DNA from: Aurantibacter sp042094015
Lineage (GTDB): Bacteria; Bacteroidota; Bacteroidia; Flavobacteriales; Flavobacteriaceae
Assembly: GCF_042094015.1 (NCBI RefSeq)
Contig: NZ_JBELDZ010000049.1
Location: forward strand, 1-18,782
DNA length: 18,782 bases
Direction: 5' to 3'
The notes under the pieces are model-generated. The model was not told where the DNA came from and ran no database searches. It saw nothing but the letters and a program-made list of their open reading frames with translations. The position numbers and the translations under genes are program-made. Of the stretch, positions 15,351 to 18,782 are shown in pieces. How positions within the stretch are numbered: position 1 is the first letter of the stretch; every line of letters begins with the position of its first letter.

Positions 15351-18300
15351 ATGAAAAAGAGTTACTTACTATTGGTTTTTGCTTTAGTATCTTATTGTGT
15401 TAGTGCACAGTATTATGATAAATCAATTAAACCTACTAATTTAGAAAAGATTCAAACCGTATTGAATCAAGAGATGAAGGCAAAATATCAGGAATCTGAT
15501 TTAGACTCTTGGATTATTCAAAGTGATGCGTCTTCAAGAAATAAAGATGCATGGTATTATTATTTAGTTCAGACTCATAATAATATAATTGTAAGAAATA
15601 CAATTACGAATATTTTAGTTTCTGAAGATAATATAAGTATAAACAACACCAGATTTATCCAAGATTTAGAATCAAAAATAAACATTCAGAGTCCAACTTT
15701 AAGTCCTTATTTAGCAGCTAAAAAAGCTTTAGCTTATCACAGTTTAAACGAAGACTTAGAGTCAAATGTTTTAGAATTTGATAAAGAAAAAGGAGTTTAT
15801 ACGTTTAAAAAAACTAACGATTTGCAAAGTGACATTAAAGTTCATTTAGTGTATGAGCCAACTTCAAATAACGAAGTTGTTTTAACTTGGAATGTTAATT
15901 TAGATTTTAGAGATGGTTCACATTGGTGGAATACAAGAATAAACGCAACAACAGGAGAATTTGTAAATCAAAATGATTGGGTGGTGTCTTGTAGTTTTTC
16001 AAACGATAAAAAGCATAACCACAGTTTTAATGAAAAAAAGGCAAAAAAAGTAGATTTTATTTCTTCAGTCTTTAAAGGTAAAAAAGCAGAGATGGCACTT
16101 GCTAGCTCATATAGAGTTTTGCCTTATTATACAGAAAGTCCCAACCATGGTGATTTCGAATTAATTGTAAATCCAGATGATGCAATTGCATCTCCAAATG
16201 GTTGGCATAACGATGGTAGTTCTTATACTTCTACAAGAGGGAATAATGTTATTGCAAGAGATGACCAAAATGGTAACAATGGAAATGGTCCTTTAACGAA
16301 TCAAAGTTCGGCTGGGTTAATTTTTGATTATGCTTATGGAGGACCAAGTGTAGCTGCAAGTACTTATATAGATGCAGCTGCTACACAACTATTTTATATG
16401 AGTAATGCTGTTCATGATATTTATTACAGATATGGTTTTGATGAAGCTTCGGGGAATTTCCAGGAATCTAATTTTGCAAATGGAGGTTCTGGTGGAGATC
16501 CTGTTGATGCAGATGTTCAAGATGGAAGTGGAGTAAATAATGCTAATTTCTCTACACCTGCAGATGGTGGAAATGGAAGAATGCAAATGTACTTATGGGA
16601 TGTAGGAGCTTTTGACCCTAATGCTTTACCATTATTAACAATAAACAACACATTTTTAGCTGGAGATTATAATGCTAATGATAATGTTTTCGATCCTGGG
16701 AATATTCCGGCTACAGGTCAGACAGCTGATTTAGTGTTAGTAACAGATGATAATACAGGAGGAACAGCATCAACTGATGCAAACGATGGCTGTGGTTCAA
16801 TTACTAATGCAGCAGCTTTAAACGGTAATATAGCCATAGTTAGACGTGGAGCATGTAGTTTTATACTAAAAGTTACAGAAGCAGAAGCAGCAGGAGCAAT
16901 TGCTATATTGATTGTTAATAATGTTGCGGGAGAAATAAATATGAGCGGGGCAGATGCCTCAATTTCAATTCCAGCATATAGTATTAATCAAGCAGATGGA
17001 GATGCAATTATAGCTGAGATGGCTAATTCTACTATAAATGCAACGTTTAATGCTCCAACGACTCCTCCACCATTTGTAAATATTGATGGGGATTTTGATA
17101 ACGGTGTTGTTGGTCATGAATATGGTCATGGAATTAATATTAGATTAGTAGGAGGTAGGTTTAACTCGGGTTGTGTAAATGATACAGAATCAATGGGAGA
17201 AGGCTGGGGAGATTTTATTGGTAAAATAATTCAACTTCGAAATGTAGATAATGGAATAATAACAAATGGTACAGGAACTTTTGTTGTTGGTCAAGCAACA
17301 GATGGGCAAGGAATAAGACCTGCACCATATTCAGGAGATATTGCAAGCAATCCAATGACCTATGAAACTTTAATAAATGACCCTACAAATGCAACGTATA
17401 CTGTTCCTCATGGTGTTGGTTCAGTTTGGGCAGGTATTTTATGGGATATGACATGGGATTTAATAGCTGTACATGGTTTTACGGATGATATTTATGATTC
17501 AAATGGAGATTTTGGTAATACTATAGCTTTAAATTTAGTAGTTGAAGGGATGAAATTAACAGCTTGTGATCCTGGTTTTGTAGATGGTAGGGATGCGATA
17601 CTAGATGCTGATGATGTTCTTTATGGTAATGGAGTTGCTGGTTCTAGAACAGGTGCTAATAGATGTATTATTTATAGTGCATTTGCTAGGAGAGGTGTTG
17701 GATTAAGTGCAAATCAAGCGACAACAGGATCTACTTCTGATGGGACTGCTGCGTATAATTTGCCAGCAACTTGTTCACCAAATTTCTTAATAGACAATGG
17801 TGATGATGGATTTAATGAAATTTGTGAAGACACAACATCTACCGTTTACGATTTCGTGTTTTATGAGCAAAACGCTTATGACACTGATACGGCATTCGTA
17901 GCTTCAGGATTGCCAGCAGGTGCATCTGCAACTTTTTCGCCAGCAACAATGAAAGATACTGGTTTGTTTTCAATGATTGTTACAGGGATACCAGCAGGAA
18001 CAACAGGAACATTTCCTATTTCTATAACTCCAGGAGGAGATGCAGCTAAGGCAAAATCTGTAAGTTTAGTAATTAACCCTACAAATCCAGACCTTACAGA
18101 TGGAGATACTGAGTTTTCTATTGATTCTGCAGCATTTACTTCTTTTTCTAATGGAGGAAACATAGAGTTTTTACCAGGTTCGGATCTAGATTTAAGATTG
18201 CCAGCATCAGCATTTGATGGTACTTTGATATGGACTGGTCCAGACGCAACAACATACACTACTAATTCATTAAGTTTTAATGCTGTAGCAGATAATGATC

Positions 18301-18671
18301 CTGCAGTAGAAGGGTCGTGGACAGTTCAGGCTAGTTTTACAAATGACTGTGGCTCTAGTTTAGCACCACAAGCAATTAATTTTACCGTTAATGTTAATGC
18401 TACTTTAAGTGTTCAAGACAACGTATTTGATGAATTTAAAGTGTTTCCTAATCCAACAAATGGAATTGTAACTATTTCTGGGTTAAATAAATCAAATACA
18501 TTAAATATACAATTAATTGATATTTCGGGAAGAGTTATTTATACTAAGAACTTAAAAACGATTAATCAAAATAAAACTGAATTAGATATGTCAGATTTAT
18601 CTACAGGTACTTATTTTATTCAAATTGAAACTGATATAAATAAGACGGTTAAAAAGATAATTAAAAGATAA
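15351..18671 (+). CDS. T9SS-secreted M36 (fungalysin-type) metallopeptidase with PA-domain insert
   Basis: An extracellular zinc endopeptidase made as an inactive precursor of 1106 aa. Domains in order: signal peptide 1-19 (ending CVSA before Gln); inhibitory FTP/PepSY-type propeptide about 25-215; M36 catalytic region about 250-820 with zinc motif HEYGH at 589-593 (His589, Glu590, His593) and third ligand Glu617 in MGEGWGDF. A protease-associated (PA) domain is inserted at about 428-567, carrying GNIAIVRRGACSF and AGAIAILIVNN. After the catalytic part come two Ig-like segments (about 825-905 and 910-1015), then the T9SS type A sorting domain from 1019 with FKVFPNPTNG, LIDISGRVIY, LSTGTYFIQI and the basic end KKIIKR. 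It should cross the outer membrane by T9SS, lose its tail and be released or attached to surface lipopolysaccharide. The role is probably protein degradation for nutrition. It is monocistronic, with 86 bp upstream and a terminator downstream. Confidence 0.94.
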   Translation: MKKSYLLLVFALVSYCVSAQYYDKSIKPTNLEKIQTVLNQEMKAKYQESDLDSWIIQSDASSRNKDAWYYYLVQTHNNIIVRNTITNILVSEDNISINNTRFIQDLESKINIQSPTLSPYLAAKKALAYHSLNEDLESNVLEFDKEKGVYTFKKTNDLQSDIKVHLVYEPTSNNEVVLTWNVNLDFRDGSHWWNTRINATTGEFVNQNDWVVSCSFSNDKKHNHSFNEKKAKKVDFISSVFKGKKAEMALASSYRVLPYYTESPNHGDFELIVNPDDAIASPNGWHNDGSSYTSTRGNNVIARDDQNGNNGNGPLTNQSSAGLIFDYAYGGPSVAASTYIDAAATQLFYMSNAVHDIYYRYGFDEASGNFQESNFANGGSGGDPVDADVQDGSGVNNANFSTPADGGNGRMQMYLWDVGAFDPNALPLLTINNTFLAGDYNANDNVFDPGNIPATGQTADLVLVTDDNTGGTASTDANDGCGSITNAAALNGNIAIVRRGACSFILKVTEAEAAGAIAILIVNNVAGEINMSGADASISIPAYSINQADGDAIIAEMANSTINATFNAPTTPPPFVNIDGDFDNGVVGHEYGHGINIRLVGGRFNSGCVNDTESMGEGWGDFIGKIIQLRNVDNGIITNGTGTFVVGQATDGQGIRPAPYSGDIASNPMTYETLINDPTNATYTVPHGVGSVWAGILWDMTWDLIAVHGFTDDIYDSNGDFGNTIALNLVVEGMKLTACDPGFVDGRDAILDADDVLYGNGVAGSRTGANRCIIYSAFARRGVGLSANQATTGSTSDGTAAYNLPATCSPNFLIDNGDDGFNEICEDTTSTVYDFVFYEQNAYDTDTAFVASGLPAGASATFSPATMKDTGLFSMIVTGIPAGTTGTFPISITPGGDAAKAKSVSLVINPTNPDLTDGDTEFSIDSAAFTSFSNGGNIEFLPGSDLDLRLPASAFDGTLIWTGPDATTYTTNSLSFNAVADNDPAVEGSWTVQASFTNDCGSSLAPQAINFTVNVNATLSVQDNVFDEFKVFPNPTNGIVTISGLNKSNTLNIQLIDISGRVIYTKNLKTINQNKTELDMSDLSTGTYFIQIETDINKTVKKIIKR

Positions 18672-18693
18672 GTTTTTAACTAATCTGTATACT

Positions 18694-18727
18694 AAAAAAG
18701 CAACTCTAATATTAGGGTTGCTTTTTT
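18694..18727. terminator. Bidirectional intrinsic terminator after the M36 peptidase gene
   Basis: Arms beginning AAAAAAGCAAC (18694-18704) and ending GTTGCTTTTTT (18717-18727) pair perfectly. The inner bases continue the stem with one G-U pair around a small AU loop. Six A on the left and six T on the right give U-tracts both ways. It lies between the peptidase and an opposing partial gene. Confidence 0.85.
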
Positions 18728-18728
18728 A

Positions 18729-18782
18729 TTACATAGATTTAATTTTAGCAGCTATTTTTTGTGGAGATAAACCAATAAGGTC
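18729..18782 (-). CDS. C-terminal 17 residues of an unidentified protein (5' part outside window)
   Basis: The minus strand from the window edge is open and reads DLIGLSPQKIAAKIKSM, then TAA at 18731-18729. The composition looks like a normal protein C-terminus (amphipathic, Lys-rich helix). The stop sits immediately beside a bidirectional terminator, exactly as for the two other convergent pairs in the window. The fragment is too short to name. It could be chance, but the terminator placement supports a real gene. Confidence 0.5.
   Translation of the reverse strand, partial: DLIGLSPQKIAAKIKSM

Noticed and set aside
17876..18259. Minus-strand open frame of 127 codons within the M36 peptidase gene
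   Set aside because: It overlaps the Ig-like segments of the peptidase; the Pro/Ala/Val-rich translation is the expected mirror of that coding sequence.
1..18782. Mobile elements, CRISPR repeats, tRNA or rRNA genes, toxin-antitoxin or defence systems
   Set aside because: I saw no transposase, integrase, repeat array, cloverleaf sequence or defence-type gene. All substantial frames belong to the genes listed.

Overview
The window comes from an AT-rich member of the Bacteroidetes, almost certainly a marine-type Flavobacteriaceae. Reasons: the conserved block hup, rng, mutY, ssb, gldE, gldD; the gliding-motility genes gldE and gldD themselves; a peptidase with a C-terminal type IX secretion (T9SS) sorting domain; signal peptides ending just before Gln; almost no Shine-Dalgarno sequences; and a match to the TTG / TAnnTTTG promoter style. 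I see no mobile element, CRISPR array, rRNA or tRNA, so this is ordinary chromosomal backbone with a few poorly characterised envelope proteins.

Layout. (1) 1-785: the 3' end of glycyl-tRNA synthetase, closed by a long palindromic terminator shared with the opposing gene. (2) 914-5221, minus strand: two exported proteins. One is a 263-aa orphan with an NTF2-like look. The other is a 1146-aa predicted outer-membrane beta-barrel that I can describe but not name. (3) 5331-8141, plus strand: exodeoxyribonuclease III (xth), an OmpA-type lipoprotein and a Tas-like aldo/keto reductase, ended by a second bidirectional terminator. (4) 8199-10337, minus strand: hup, a 29-codon very basic ribosomal-type protein and an RNase E/G enzyme, with a terminator before the RNase gene. 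(5) 10470-15264, plus strand: mutY, ssb, gldE, gldD and a dGTPase (dgt), tightly packed from ssb onward. (6) 15351-18671: a T9SS-exported fungalysin-type (M36) metallopeptidase, then a third bidirectional terminator. (7) 18729-18782: the last 17 codons of an opposing gene.

Functional threads. DNA maintenance is prominent: Xth (abasic sites), MutY (A opposite 8-oxoG), SSB, HU and dGTPase (dNTP pool). These are interleaved with the gliding/T9SS genes gldE and gldD, apparently on one transcript with ssb and dgt. The M36 peptidase is a likely T9SS cargo, and GldD belongs to the gliding apparatus tied to that secretion route. I did not find a wholly new multi-gene system. The items most worth a second look are the unnamed 1146-aa outer-membrane protein with a hairpin in its leader, the 29-aa basic protein in the hup transcript, the loss of the zinc-link cysteines in the RNase E/G, and the ssb-gldE-gldD-dgt arrangement.
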